This document shows positions 28,819 through 38,721 of a stretch of 64,000 bases of DNA, one piece after another (position 1 is the first letter of the stretch; each line of letters opens with the position of its first letter). The stretch spans positions 62,001-126,000 of the forward strand of contig NZ_JABWSY010000006.1 of NCBI RefSeq assembly GCF_013396335.1, in the 5' to 3' direction. The translations under genes and the position numbers were made by a program. This stretch comes from Bacillus sp. EB106-08-02-XG196 (lineage in GTDB: Bacteria > Bacillota > Bacilli > Bacillales > Cytobacillaceae). The notes beneath the pieces are model-generated. The model was not told where the DNA came from and did not search any database. It saw only the letters and a program-made list of their open reading frames with translations.

Positions 28819-30090
28819 ATGGTTAGAAAAATGGGTTTTTATGCAGTCTTGGCCTATGTATTATATGGGGTATTTTTCTACTGGTATTTATTTCACTTCG
28901 CAGACACAAGCCTGCCTTTTGAATATCAAGGAACAAAAGCAGACCCAGCAACTTTTTTAAATGGCAGAGAGTTAATGTTGAGTGAAGAGTATTCGAGAAT
29001 AAGGAATTTGTTATTCTTTCTTTCAACACCTTTTGAATGGCTTTTCTATTTTTTTATATTATTATTTGGATTTTCGAAGGCGTTTAAAAAATGGGCAGAG
29101 AGTTCGTCTAAGTACAAGCTTCTTCAAACGGCTATTTACCTTATATGGCTTTCGTTTTTTGCTTTTGTGGCGACATTCCCTTTAAGCTATATTAGTTATT
29201 CCTTATCAAAAACGTATAACATCTCAACTCAAAGCTTTGCGTTATGGATGAAGGAGGAACTAATCGACTTTTGGATCAATTACGGAACGTTACTGATCAT
29301 TGTTCCGGTATTATATTGGCTGATGAAAAAAAGTGCTAAACGCTGGTGGCTCTATGCTTGGGCTTTATCGATACCTTTTACACTGTTCATGATGTTTTTA
29401 CAGCCTGTTGTTATCGATCCGTTATATAATGATTTTTATCCTTTAAAAAATAAAGAATTAGAAACAAAGATATTAGAATTAGCAGACAAGGCTCAAATTC
29501 CAGCAGAACATGTCTTTGAAGTGAATATGTCTGCCGAAACCAATTCATTAAATGCCTATGTAACCGGTATTGGTGCAAATGCAAGAATCGTACTATGGGA
29601 CACAACCTTAAATAAATTATCGGATGACCAAATTTTATTTATCATGGCACATGAAATCTGTCACTATGTTGAAAATCATATTTATATTGGAATAGCCTTG
29701 TATTTACTGTTATCACTGTTAGGTTTATATCTGACCTATCGAATTATGAATTGGGTGATTGTACGTTTTGGGAAAGAACTAAAAATCCCAGATCCAAGAG
29801 ATATTCGATCCTTACCACTTTTTTTCATGATTCTTTCGATGTTACTGTTTACGACCAGTCCTTTTTCAAATTTAATTTCTCGGTATGAGGAAACACGGGC
29901 TGATAGATATGCAATAAATATGACTGGGAACCCTGAGGCTGCAATAACTTCTTTCCAGGAATTAACCCGCTCAGGCTTAAGTCAGGTCAATCCGCCATTA
30001 TTGGTGAAGATTTTCCGTTACAGTCATCCTACTATGCTTGAACGAATTTCTATGCTGGAAGAATATGAAGTAAAACTGAAGAATAAATAA
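28819..30090 (+). CDS. yhfN: M48 family membrane metalloprotease YhfN
   Basis: An Ste24-like CAAX-type protease, 423 residues, with hydrophobic helices at about 7-26, 66-86, 103-125, 154-170, 178-200, 286-312 and 335-350. The zinc motif HEICH is at 278-282 and the third ligand lies in the EETRAD block (357-362). It acts in or at the cytoplasmic membrane, probably on membrane proteins. GGAGGG is somewhat distant from the ATG (12 bases), but no better start is visible. Confidence 0.92.
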   Translation: MVRKMGFYAVLAYVLYGVFFYWYLFHFADTSLPFEYQGTKADPATFLNGRELMLSEEYSRIRNLLFFLSTPFEWLFYFFILLFGFSKAFKKWAESSSKYKLLQTAIYLIWLSFFAFVATFPLSYISYSLSKTYNISTQSFALWMKEELIDFWINYGTLLIIVPVLYWLMKKSAKRWWLYAWALSIPFTLFMMFLQPVVIDPLYNDFYPLKNKELETKILELADKAQIPAEHVFEVNMSAETNSLNAYVTGIGANARIVLWDTTLNKLSDDQILFIMAHEICHYVENHIYIGIALYLLLSLLGLYLTYRIMNWVIVRFGKELKIPDPRDIRSLPLFFMILSMLLFTTSPFSNLISRYEETRADRYAINMTGNPEAAITSFQELTRSGLSQVNPPLLVKIFRYSHPTMLERISMLEEYEVKLKNK

Positions 30091-30092
30091 CC

Positions 30093-30143
30093 AAAAAAAG
30101 GAATGGGACAGGAGAGAGTGATCTCCTTTCCCATTCCTTTTTT
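30093..30143. terminator. Long bidirectional terminator, yhfN / IDEAL-domain gene
   Basis: AAAAAAAGGAATGGG pairs with CCCATTCCTTTTTT, extended inward by AGGAGA/TCTCCT. Confidence 0.92.
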
Positions 30144-30153
30144 AAATGTGTCT

Positions 30154-30387
30154 TTACGTCCCAAATCGTTTATTTATCTCTATAAGCTGTTTGGATAAAA
30201 GGTAAAAGTCCTTTTTATCCCGATGGTCAATAGCACAATCAATTTTTTTTAGAAGTTTTTCTTTTTCAACCGTTAACTGAATTTCTGATAAGAGCATATC
30301 AATGTACAAATCCTGGACAAAATTCTCTTTTCGTTGACGTTTCATGGCACCAAGTTTCATTAATTCCGTGTATGATTTCTCATTCAT
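30154..30387 (-). CDS. yhzC: IDEAL domain protein (YhzC-like)
   Basis: A small charged protein of 77 residues. The C-terminal part (LLKKIDCAIDHRDKKDFYLLSKQL) is an IDEAL motif, a short helical element seen in several Bacillaceae proteins and thought to mediate protein contacts. Its place beside comK matches yhzC of B. subtilis. AGAGGTGA supports the ATG at 30387 rather than the GTG at 30396. Confidence 0.75.
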   Translation of the reverse strand: MNEKSYTELMKLGAMKRQRKENFVQDLYIDMLLSEIQLTVEKEKLLKKIDCAIDHRDKKDFYLLSKQLIEINKRFGT

Positions 30388-30575
30388 CAAAATCACCTCT
30401 GATGCTTTTTAATATTATATGGATTTTTTTTGATAATATCAATGATTATTTATAATTTTCTGACATATATTTTTGTAATAACTTTGTGAATATATTCGCA
30501 ACAATTCAGAAAAATAAATAAACCATAAATTAATCATGGTATGATGGGTAAAATTGCTAAATGGAGTTGAAGATT

Positions 30576-31148
30576 TTGAAGCTGAAGCAAATTGAAGAAT
30601 ATGAGGTAAACCCGTTTACGATGTTCATAAAACCAATCGTGTATGGCAGTAAAATTTATTCAGAGATTATTGAAGTAGAAGATGAATTTTTATCCCCTTT
30701 TAAACCGCTCGATATTATCAAAAATAGTTGTGAGTATTATGGATGTGATTATGAAGGCCGCCGGAATGGTACAAAACAGTTAGTTGGTTATGCACATAAA
30801 ATTCCGATTGCGATTGATCCCACCAACCGCATTTTTTTCTTCCCTACCACATCACCAAACCGTCAAGAGTGTATTTGGATTTCTCATGAACACGTAAAAA
30901 AGCCGGTCCGAATTAATCCTCAAGAAACTTTAATCCTTTTTAATAATAATCAATCATTTGAATTACCTGTATCGTGCAGTTCGATTACTTCTCAACTGGA
31001 GAGGACATCGTATTTAAGGACAAAGTTAATGCAAAGAATTGAATATAATGAAAGAAAGTCATTTTATTTATTGCAGCGTCCAAAGTCTCTGGAAGCATCA
31101 GAAGAATCTTTCGAATATGGTAAAAAGAAGATTAAGGATAAACATTAA
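30576..31148 (+). CDS. comK: Competence transcription factor ComK
   Basis: Master activator of DNA uptake genes; it binds AT-boxes. Conserved blocks are YEGRRNGTKQL, PIAIDPTNRIFFFPT, WISHEHVK, ELPVSCSS and RTSYLRTKL. A TATGAT -10 box at 30540-30545 without a good -35 fits an activator-dependent promoter. That promoter leaves room for GGAG (30563-30566) and a TTG start at 30576 (190 residues); an in-frame ATG at 30561 has no ribosome site. I could not find a clear AAAAN5TTTT box upstream. Confidence 0.9.
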   Translation: MKLKQIEEYEVNPFTMFIKPIVYGSKIYSEIIEVEDEFLSPFKPLDIIKNSCEYYGCDYEGRRNGTKQLVGYAHKIPIAIDPTNRIFFFPTTSPNRQECIWISHEHVKKPVRINPQETLILFNNNQSFELPVSCSSITSQLERTSYLRTKLMQRIEYNERKSFYLLQRPKSLEASEESFEYGKKKIKDKH

Positions 31149-31152
31149 CAGC

Positions 31153-31518
31153 TTATAAAGACGGGTGCTGTTTGAGATAATAAAATTCCATTAATTCTTG
31201 AACTTTATTGCGTATTCTTGGATTAAAGTAATTATGAGCTTCTTCATAGCCTTTATATAAAAACATATACATGGTAAAAGCATCGTCACGTTTGGTTTCG
31301 ATTACTTTGAGGTTATTCTTCTTCATATATTGTTTAACTTCTGCTAATTCCTTTTGAATGATTTTCATTGTTTCTTCAATTAGTACTATATAGGGTTTTT
31401 TTAATTTAAATGGACTCTTTTCCACAACGGACAAATCCCGATTTAAGATAATTAATACCATTGGCAAATAGATGGCTTTTTCCATTATATTACGATCATC
31501 CTCTGGAATTCTGGTCAT
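31153..31518 (-). CDS. yhjD: YhjD family protein
   Basis: A soluble helical protein of 121 residues, convergent with comK. The start MTRIPEDDRNIMEKAIYLPM and the block LYKGYEEAHNYFNPRIRN match what I recall of B. subtilis YhjD, a sporulation-associated protein of unknown function. AAAGGAG lies upstream of the ATG. Only four bases separate its stop from that of comK. Confidence 0.78.
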   Translation of the reverse strand: MTRIPEDDRNIMEKAIYLPMVLIILNRDLSVVEKSPFKLKKPYIVLIEETMKIIQKELAEVKQYMKKNNLKVIETKRDDAFTMYMFLYKGYEEAHNYFNPRIRNKVQELMEFYYLKQHPSL

Positions 31519-31583
31519 CCCATTATCGGCTCCTTTCTATCTGCAAGAACAAGTGTTCTCATCTATCATACAAAAATCTTGTT

Positions 31584-31617
31584 GAAAACGCAATGCTAAA
31601 AAAGCTTGCGTTTTTTA
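31584..31617 (+). terminator. Plus-strand terminator beyond yhjD
   Basis: AAAACGCAA (31585-31593) pairs with TTGCGTTTT (31606-31614), followed by T. The only plus-strand gene upstream is comK, 440 bases away on the far side of the convergent yhjD. Confidence 0.7.
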
Positions 31618-31902
31618 TTTGCAAAATTTGGTACTTGTATGAGAAAGTTTTTGATAGAAGGATATGAACTCGGGGAAAATGAATTATATATAGACACATT
31701 AAATGATGTAAAATTCCATTAGGGATTAAAAATATTACATAGAAGGGTGAAGTTGAGAAGAGAATGGGTATAAAGATGCAAATATAAAAGGGGAAGGTGC
31801 TGTTTTGGTGTTAGATTTAGAGGAGAATAAAGAGGCCTTTCACCAATTCTTAACTCAATAAGAAAACAAACAGTACAAAGCATTAAATTAAGGAGCAATC
31901 AT
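31618..31902 (+). other. Intergenic region before yhjE with a possible micro-ORF
   Basis: No gene of normal size is visible. GTG at 31808 opens a 17-codon frame (VLDLEENKEAFHQFLTQ) after AAAAGGGGAAGG. The peptide could be a remnant of an IDEAL-like helix or chance. The rest is AT-rich leader of yhjE. Confidence 0.3.
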
Positions 31903-32556
31903 ATGGACTTTGAAGCATTTAAGGCATGGTTCACACTAGAAAATATAATGGACTTAATTCAGGAGTATCGTTCCTTTGGGCCATTACCAGGGATCATGCT
32001 GCCCATGATTGAAGCATTTTTGCCGTTTCTGCCGCTGGTATTATTTGTAATGGCGAATGCAAGTGCTTTTGGGCTCTGGCTGGGTTTTTTGTATTCTTGG
32101 CTGGGGTCTTGTATAGGGGCATTAATACTTTTTTTACTTATAAGAAAATATGGACAAAAAAGGGTATTTTCATTTCTCTCAAAACACCCAAAGGTTAGAA
32201 AGTTGATGGATTGGGTTGATCGTCACGGTTTTGGTCCGCTCTTTTTGCTGCTATGTTTCCCGTTCACACCCTCAGTTATTGTAAATATTGTAGCGGCTCT
32301 TTCAAAAATCAGTATTTACCAATATATGCTTGCCGTGGCAATTGGCAAAATGGTGATGATTTTCACCATGAGTTTTGTGGGTTATGATCTTCATTCTTTG
32401 ATTACTCAGCCTTACCGTACAGCAGTTGTTTTTCTAATTATTTTTATTCTTTGGTATGTTGGAAAAAGAATTGAAGTAAGATTGAATAAGAGCATGGAAA
32501 ATGACCATAATGAGGAGATAAATAGAGGGAAAGAATGGAAGAAAAGGAGGAGCTGA
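31903..32556 (+). CDS. yhjE: TVP38/TMEM64 (DedA-like) membrane protein YhjE
   Basis: A polytopic membrane protein of 217 residues of the SNARE-associated/DedA-like superfamily. The conserved loops LPMIEAFLPFLP, FGLWLGFLYSWLGSCIG and HGFGPLFLLLCFPFTPS are visible. Family members are implicated in lipid scrambling and membrane homeostasis. AAGGAGC precedes the ATG. It runs directly into the signal peptidase gene. Confidence 0.87.
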   Translation: MDFEAFKAWFTLENIMDLIQEYRSFGPLPGIMLPMIEAFLPFLPLVLFVMANASAFGLWLGFLYSWLGSCIGALILFLLIRKYGQKRVFSFLSKHPKVRKLMDWVDRHGFGPLFLLLCFPFTPSVIVNIVAALSKISIYQYMLAVAIGKMVMIFTMSFVGYDLHSLITQPYRTAVVFLIIFILWYVGKRIEVRLNKSMENDHNEEINRGKEWKKRRS

Positions 32557-32558
32557 AA

Positions 32559-33116
32559 ATGATGAATATTGAATGGAAAAAAGAGGGGATTGAATGGATT
32601 AAAGCTTTTGCAATTGGAATTATCATTTTTGCTTTTATACGAACATTTTTCTTTTCTAACTATGTTGTTGAGGGAGAATCTATGATGCCTACTCTTCAGG
32701 ATGGAAACAAATTAGTAGTCAATAAGCTAGGCTACCAAATTAGTGATTTGAGTCGTTTTGACGTCATTGTATTCCATGCCAATGAGAAAGAGGATTTTGT
32801 GAAACGCGTAATCGGTCTCCCAGGGGACAAAATTGAATTTAGAGACGATCAATTATATATCAACGGACAAAAGTACCAGGAACCGTTTTTATCTGTTTAT
32901 AAGCAAGAAATACCTGGAATTAAACTTACAGGTGATTTTAGTTTGAAGGAGATTACGGGAGAAAGTACTGTACCAGAAGGAAAGTTATTTGTACTTGGGG
33001 ATAACCGCTTAGGAAGCTGGGACAGCAGGCATTTTGGCTTCATCTCAGTCAGCCAGGTAGTTGGAAAAGTTGACCTCCGTTACTGGCCGCTTAACGAAAT
33101 GGATGTACAATTCTAA
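32559..33116 (+). CDS. sipV: Type I signal peptidase (SipV position)
   Basis: Cleaves signal peptides of secreted proteins on the outer membrane face. One N-terminal anchor helix (about 14-33) precedes the catalytic Ser41 in GESMMPTL and the general base Lys82 in FVKRVIGLPGD; GDNR and the SRHFG block follow. 185 residues, closer in size to SipS/T, but the place between yhjE and addB corresponds to sipV. AAAAGGAGG at 32542-32550 supports the ATG at 32559. Confidence 0.93.
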   Translation: MMNIEWKKEGIEWIKAFAIGIIIFAFIRTFFFSNYVVEGESMMPTLQDGNKLVVNKLGYQISDLSRFDVIVFHANEKEDFVKRVIGLPGDKIEFRDDQLYINGQKYQEPFLSVYKQEIPGIKLTGDFSLKEITGESTVPEGKLFVLGDNRLGSWDSRHFGFISVSQVVGKVDLRYWPLNEMDVQF

Positions 33117-33131
33117 TTAGAATAGAAATCT

Positions 33132-33167
33132 GAGAGTACGATGATAGGATATCGTCTCTTTTTTTTG
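33132..33167 (+). terminator. Terminator after the signal peptidase gene
   Basis: AGAG and ACGAT pair with ATCGT and CTCT, followed by a long T run. Confidence 0.75.
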
Positions 33168-33286
33168 TTTAAAAATTACCATTACTGGTTTTAATCTCTA
33201 TGAAGTGTTCCAAACGTTTGTGCTCTTTTTGTGATAAAATGAGTGTATTAAATGATAGAGAGGTAATCGGAAAGCGGGGGTGAAAC

Positions 33287-36200
33287 ATGTCTTTAAGAAT
33301 GATAACTGGAAGGTCGGGAAGCGGTAAAACTCAATTGTGTATGAACGAAATACAAGACCGGCTGCTGGAAAATCCAGAGGGAGCACCAATTATTTATATC
33401 GTTCCAGAGCAGATGACGTTTTCAACAGAATATCGATTGGCGACGAATCCCATACTTGGTGGAATGATTCGTGCACAGGTGTACAGTTTCTCACGATTAG
33501 CTTGGAGAATACTGCAGGAGACTGGCGGTATTAGCCGTTATCATCTAAGCAGTGTTGGAATAAGCATGCTCATTCGGAGAATTATTGAAGAAAAGAAAGA
33601 CCAATTAAGACTGTTTCAGCGTGCAGCTGATAAAAACGGCTTTGTTCAGCAAGTTGAACAGATGATTACTGAATTTAAACGGTATTGCATTACACCAGAA
33701 GAACTGACGCAAGAGGCTGAAAAGAATAATGGAAATGGTGAAACAGCTTCAAGAGCCTTGCAGGATAAGCTGAATGATTTAGAAATTATTTATCGACAAT
33801 TTGAAGATGAGGTCTTTGGGAAATACATCGATTCCGAAGACTATTTTCGTTTGCTTGCAGAAAAGATCTCACTATCGACTTACTTGAAAGATGCAGAAAT
33901 TTATATAGATGGTTTTAATAGCTTTACCCCACAGGAATTACTTGTTATGAAAGAATTAATGAAACATTGTCCTAGAGTGACAATTACAATGACGACAGAT
34001 CGAGATTCCTTTACAGCACCTCCGGATGAATTAGATTTGTTTCGCTTGTCGACGGAGGCAAGTTACGCAATACAGGAATTGGCAAAATCTGAAGGAATCG
34101 AAATGGAGAATCCAACCTTCCTATCCCATCAACAAAAATGGAATAATCCATCTCTAGGTCATTTAGAGCGGAATTTCGATACTAGACCAGCTTCCCCTTA
34201 TTATGGAAAAGCAGACATCCATATTGGTCAAGCAGCTAATCGTAGAGCGGAAATTGAGGGAATTGCACGTGAAATTCTCCAGTTAGTTCGGACTAAGAAC
34301 CTTCGCTACAAGGATGTTGCGCTATTGATTAGAAATGGCAGTGATTATCATGAAATCGTAGAGCCTGTTTTCTCCGATTATCAAATTCCCTATTTTATTG
34401 ACCAAAAAAGAACCATGCTGAATCATCCATTAATTGAATTAATTCGGTCAACCCTTGAAGTGATTCAGTCATTTTGGCGTTATGAGCCTGTTTTTAGGGT
34501 AATTAAAACAGAATTGTTATATCCACTTCAGGAAAATCCAGATAAAATGCGGGAGAAAATGGATAGGTTAGAAAACTATGTACTCGCATATGGAATTAAA
34601 GGGAGTAAATGGACGAAAAAAGAACGTTGGACGTATCGCCGTTTCAAGGGCTTAGAAATGGAAGCGAATGTCCAAACAGATGCTGAAAAAGAAATGGAAC
34701 AGCAATTGAATGAATTGAAACTTATGATATCAGCCCCGATTCTGCGCTTGTCTAGAAGGCTGAAAAAAGCTGATTCAGGGAGAAAGCTTTGTGAAGCAAT
34801 CTATTTATATTTAGAAGAATTAGATATTCCTTCAAAACTAGAAAATTTAAAAATAGAAGCTGAACAAAAAGGCAATCTAGTAAATATGCGTGAACATGAA
34901 CAAGTATGGAATGCATGTATTGATCTCTTAGATCAGTATGTTGAAATATTAGGGGATGAAAATGTTTCTTTAAAGTCATTCTCCACTATATTAGAAGCAG
35001 GATTTGAATCTCTTTACTTTTCACTCATTCCACCGGCCCTGGATCAGGTAATAATCGGAGACTTAGAAAAATCTAGATTAACAGATATAAAGGCAGCCTT
35101 TGTTGTTGGTGTAAATGAGGGAATACTACCTGCTAAAATTGCCGATGAAGGGATATTATCTGATGAAGAGCGTGAAATGTTAATAGGCGCAGATTTAACA
35201 GTGGCACCCAGCAGCAGGACACGTTTATTGGATGAGAACTTTATTGCCTACAAAGCACTAACCACACCTTCAGAAGCTCTTTATGTCAGCTACCCGCTTG
35301 CAAATGATGAGGGAAAAGCATTAATACCTTCATCGTTTATTAAGAGATTGAAAGATATGTATCCAGAATTAGAAGAGCATTTTTATGGTACAGATCCTGC
35401 TGAGTTAACAGAAAAGGAGCAGTTGAACTTTGTTACTAACCACAAAACAACACTGTCCTTCTTGACCTCACAGCTTCAGTTGAAAAAGCGTAATTATCCC
35501 ATTTCAGACCTGTGGTGGGATGTATATAACTTTTATATCACAAATGAGTGGAAGACAAGGGCAGAGAAGGTGTTCTCTTCTCTCTTTTATACCAACCAGA
35601 CGGTTCAGTTATCTAAGGAAACTGCGGATGAATTGTATGGTGAAACCATACAGGCAAGTGTTTCAAGGATGGAACTATATAATGGCTGTGCCTTTTCTCA
35701 TTTTGCACAACACGGGCTAAAGCTTCGTGAACGACAAGTCTATCGGCTGGAAGCTCCTGACATAGGTGAGCTATTTCACGCGGCCTTAAAGTATATATCT
35801 GATTTTGTCAATGAGCAAAAACTTAGCTGGGATTCTCTTTCTAAGAAGCAATGTGAAGAACTGGCCAAGGCGGCAGTGAATGCTTTAGCTCCAAAGCTCC
35901 AAAACGAAATACTCTTAAGCTCTGAGCGTCATCATTATATAAAGCGTAAATTAGAACAAATTATTACAAGGGCATCTGAAGTTTTAAGTGATCACGCAAA
36001 AGTAAGTGGCTTCTCGCCAATTGGATTAGAGCTGAGCTTTGGAAAGAATGGCAAGCTCCCGCCATTAACGTTTTCATTAAAAAATGGAAAACGAATGGAA
36101 TTGGCTGGCCGAATTGATAGGGTCGATCAAGCAAAAGGTGAAAATAACAATACTTATTTACGTGTCATTGATTATAAATCGAGTGAAAAGGATGTTAATT

Positions 36201-36781
36201 TAAACGAGGTATATTATGGACTTGCCCTCCAAATGTTAACCTACTTAGATATCGTCATTACGCATTCGGACGAACTGATAGAAATGAAAGCAAGTCCCGC
36301 GGGAGTCCTTTATTTCCATGTTCACAACCCAATGATAAGCACGAACAAATTGCTCACGGTTGATGAAATAGAAAAGGAAATCATGAAAAAGTTTAAGATG
36401 AATGGGTTAATGGTCGGCGACCAAAATGTTCTTAAGTTAATGGACCAAACCCTTGAATCGGGTGACTCACAAATTATTTCTGCGGGTATTAAAAAGGATG
36501 GCAACCTTACGAAGAAATCAAAAGTAGCGAGCTTAAATGAATTTGATGATCTAAGGAATTATGTTCGAAAGCTCTATCAAACTACGGGAGACGCTATTAT
36601 TGATGGTCAAGTTTCCATTTCTCCTTTTAAACTGAAGGACAAAACACCTTGTACATTTTGTTCCTACAAATCTGTTTGCCAATTTGATGAGTCAATTGAA
36701 AATCATTACCGAATTCTAACACCGCAGCCAAAGGAAACAATCTTTGAATTAATAAGAAAGGAGGCAGGAGTAAATGAGTAG
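33287..36781 (+). CDS. addB: AddB subunit of the AddAB helicase-nuclease
   Basis: The AddB/RexB subunit, 1164 residues, partner of AddA in double-strand-break end resection and Chi recognition. Walker A (GRSGSGKT) lies at the N-terminus. The nuclease domain with DYKSSEKD is near residue 961. Four cysteines for the iron-sulfur cluster are visible: one in YNGCAF (about 800) and three in CTFCSYKSVC (about 1121-1130). It overlaps addA by 8 bases, as in other Bacilli. The frame is complete. Confidence 0.97.
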   Translation: MSLRMITGRSGSGKTQLCMNEIQDRLLENPEGAPIIYIVPEQMTFSTEYRLATNPILGGMIRAQVYSFSRLAWRILQETGGISRYHLSSVGISMLIRRIIEEKKDQLRLFQRAADKNGFVQQVEQMITEFKRYCITPEELTQEAEKNNGNGETASRALQDKLNDLEIIYRQFEDEVFGKYIDSEDYFRLLAEKISLSTYLKDAEIYIDGFNSFTPQELLVMKELMKHCPRVTITMTTDRDSFTAPPDELDLFRLSTEASYAIQELAKSEGIEMENPTFLSHQQKWNNPSLGHLERNFDTRPASPYYGKADIHIGQAANRRAEIEGIAREILQLVRTKNLRYKDVALLIRNGSDYHEIVEPVFSDYQIPYFIDQKRTMLNHPLIELIRSTLEVIQSFWRYEPVFRVIKTELLYPLQENPDKMREKMDRLENYVLAYGIKGSKWTKKERWTYRRFKGLEMEANVQTDAEKEMEQQLNELKLMISAPILRLSRRLKKADSGRKLCEAIYLYLEELDIPSKLENLKIEAEQKGNLVNMREHEQVWNACIDLLDQYVEILGDENVSLKSFSTILEAGFESLYFSLIPPALDQVIIGDLEKSRLTDIKAAFVVGVNEGILPAKIADEGILSDEEREMLIGADLTVAPSSRTRLLDENFIAYKALTTPSEALYVSYPLANDEGKALIPSSFIKRLKDMYPELEEHFYGTDPAELTEKEQLNFVTNHKTTLSFLTSQLQLKKRNYPISDLWWDVYNFYITNEWKTRAEKVFSSLFYTNQTVQLSKETADELYGETIQASVSRMELYNGCAFSHFAQHGLKLRERQVYRLEAPDIGELFHAALKYISDFVNEQKLSWDSLSKKQCEELAKAAVNALAPKLQNEILLSSERHHYIKRKLEQIITRASEVLSDHAKVSGFSPIGLELSFGKNGKLPPLTFSLKNGKRMELAGRIDRVDQAKGENNNTYLRVIDYKSSEKDVNLNEVYYGLALQMLTYLDIVITHSDELIEMKASPAGVLYFHVHNPMISTNKLLTVDEIEKEIMKKFKMNGLMVGDQNVLKLMDQTLESGDSQIISAGIKKDGNLTKKSKVASLNEFDDLRNYVRKLYQTTGDAIIDGQVSISPFKLKDKTPCTFCSYKSVCQFDESIENHYRILTPQPKETIFELIRKEAGVNE

Positions 36782-38123
36782 TTTTGTAATACCGCCTAAA
36801 CCAGAAGGGGCAACTTGGACAGATGACCAATGGAAAGCCATTATGGAAAAAAATAAAGATATCCTTGTCGCAGCAGCAGCAGGCTCTGGTAAAACGGCTG
36901 TCTTGGTAGAAAGGATTATCCAAAAAATTCTTTCGGAAGATAACCCGATTGATGTCGATGAATTATTAGTCGTAACATTTACGAACGCATCTGCAGCTGA
37001 AATGCGTCATCGAATCGGCGAAGCGTTGGAAAAGGCGATAAATAAAGACCCAAAATCAAGGCATTTACGAAAACAGCTAAGCTTACTAAATAAAGCATCC
37101 ATTTCGACCTTGCACTCCTTTTGTATGGAGGTTATCCGAAAATACTATTATCTCATTGATGTAGATCCTGGTTTTAGAATTGCCGATGAGACAGAGGCAC
37201 AATTGATTCGGGATGAAGTAATGGATGAGCTGTTTGAAGAGGAATATGGGTTAAAGGATAATGAGCCATTTTTTCGGTTAGTTGATTCTTTTACCAGCGA
37301 TCGGAGCGATAGTGCTTTAATGGATATCGTCCGGGATATTTATGATTTTGCTGTGTCGAATCCTATGCCAAGTAACTATTTACAGTCCATGATTGATATG
37401 TATGATACTACTAAGGCAGCGAATCTAGAAGATTTACCATTTATTCAAGCACTGTTGTTTGATATTGAGCTTCAACTAGATGGTGCAAAGGAAATGATAC
37501 AGCGTGGATTGGAAGTAACAAAGCTTCCAGGTGGTCCGGCACCAAGGGCAGAGAATTTTCTAGATGATCTAAATGTCATTAATACGCTTATACAGGCAAA
37601 TCGCGATTCATGGTCAGCACTTTACAATGCCATGCAGACATGGTCTTTCTCAAGAGCAAAACAAGTAAAAGGGGATCATTATGATAAAGAGTTGACTGAG
37701 AAAGCTCAAAAACTCCGCGATAAAGCAAAAAAGAAGATTCAAGATATTAAAGAAGAACTTTTTTTAAGAAAGCCAGAAGGCTTCTTACGTGATATGGACC
37801 AAATGCGCCCTCTAATACAAACTCTTGTCCATTTGGTTACTGCTTTTTCTGAGCGCTTTGAGAAAGCGAAACGTGAAAAGGGTTTGGTTGATTATGCAGA
37901 TTTGGAACACTATTGTCTAGCCATTTTAACCGGGGAATTCAGCTCTACTGGAGTGTTTCTCCCCTCAGAAGCTGCATTAACCTATAGAAACCATTTTAAC
38001 GAAGTATTTGTTGATGAGTATCAGGACGTCAATATGGTTCAGGAAACCATCTTAAGGCTGGTTGCAAAAGAAGATGAGATAAATGGTAATCTGTTTATGG
38101 TCGGCGACGTAAAGCAATCTATC
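36774..38123 (+). CDS. addA: AddA, exon 1 (residues 1-450; gene split by a group II intron)
   Basis: The N-terminal 450 residues of the AddA helicase-nuclease. The Q motif is in TDDQWKAI, Walker A is AAGSGKT (35-41), Walker B is FVDEYQDVN, and the exon stops within motif III after VGDVKQSI. The next codon is the first of a group II intron (GTGCGCC); reading on would add three residues and stop. The exon ends precisely between codons. Without splicing the protein would lack the second helicase half and the nuclease. Confidence 0.95.
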
Positions 38124-38721
38124 GTGCGCCCATAAGGGTATTGTGTATTTCACCATTGGGCGGTGAATAAACTACAGAAACGGTTTATATATCAGCCGAC
38201 TTATCTTGGCGGGAAACCAAAGAGGGAGTGTAGCATGTCGGTTAAAGTCATAAGTTAACCTAAACGGAAAGGTTACGACTGAATGGCGAGATATCAAAGA
38301 TTCGTATAAGGAAGAAGGCTAAACTGCTTGAAGAACAATCCGAGCGGGGGCATGCTGACCGTCTAGGAAACCGTTTGAAACCTAGAATCCATTCTTACTT
38401 TATCCTATATATGGAGGGATGAAGTATGGGCGAGTGTACTAGATTGATGCACAAACCTAGTTTCTGAAATGTAAAGAATGGACGCGTCTCAAGATTGAGA
38501 AAAAGGATGAGTGTTCCTTCCGGCAACGAATCGCAGCCTATATACAATATACTAAATGGGGATTACCTAAGTTGGAATGCCACCTGGCTATGTACAAAGG
38601 TACTGAATATCCAATATGGTAACGGAGCTCCCGTAGTAGTCCGAAATAGGGAAAGCCTATTACATGGCAAAGGGGAGCAGCTTACAATGTATAAACAATG
38701 AAGAAGGGAGCGAAATGCTCT

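Noticed and set aside
30397..30560. Search for a ComK AT-box before comK
   Set aside because: The region is AT-rich but I found no AAAAN5TTTT pair; autoregulation can only be assumed from the family.
31808..31861. 17-codon micro-ORF before yhjE
   Set aside because: A weak purine-rich site precedes it, but it is too short and without a known relative to list as a gene.
38495..38701. 68-codon open frame inside the group II intron
   Set aside because: It lies in the structured RNA part before the intron-encoded protein and has no recognisable protein features; chance frame.
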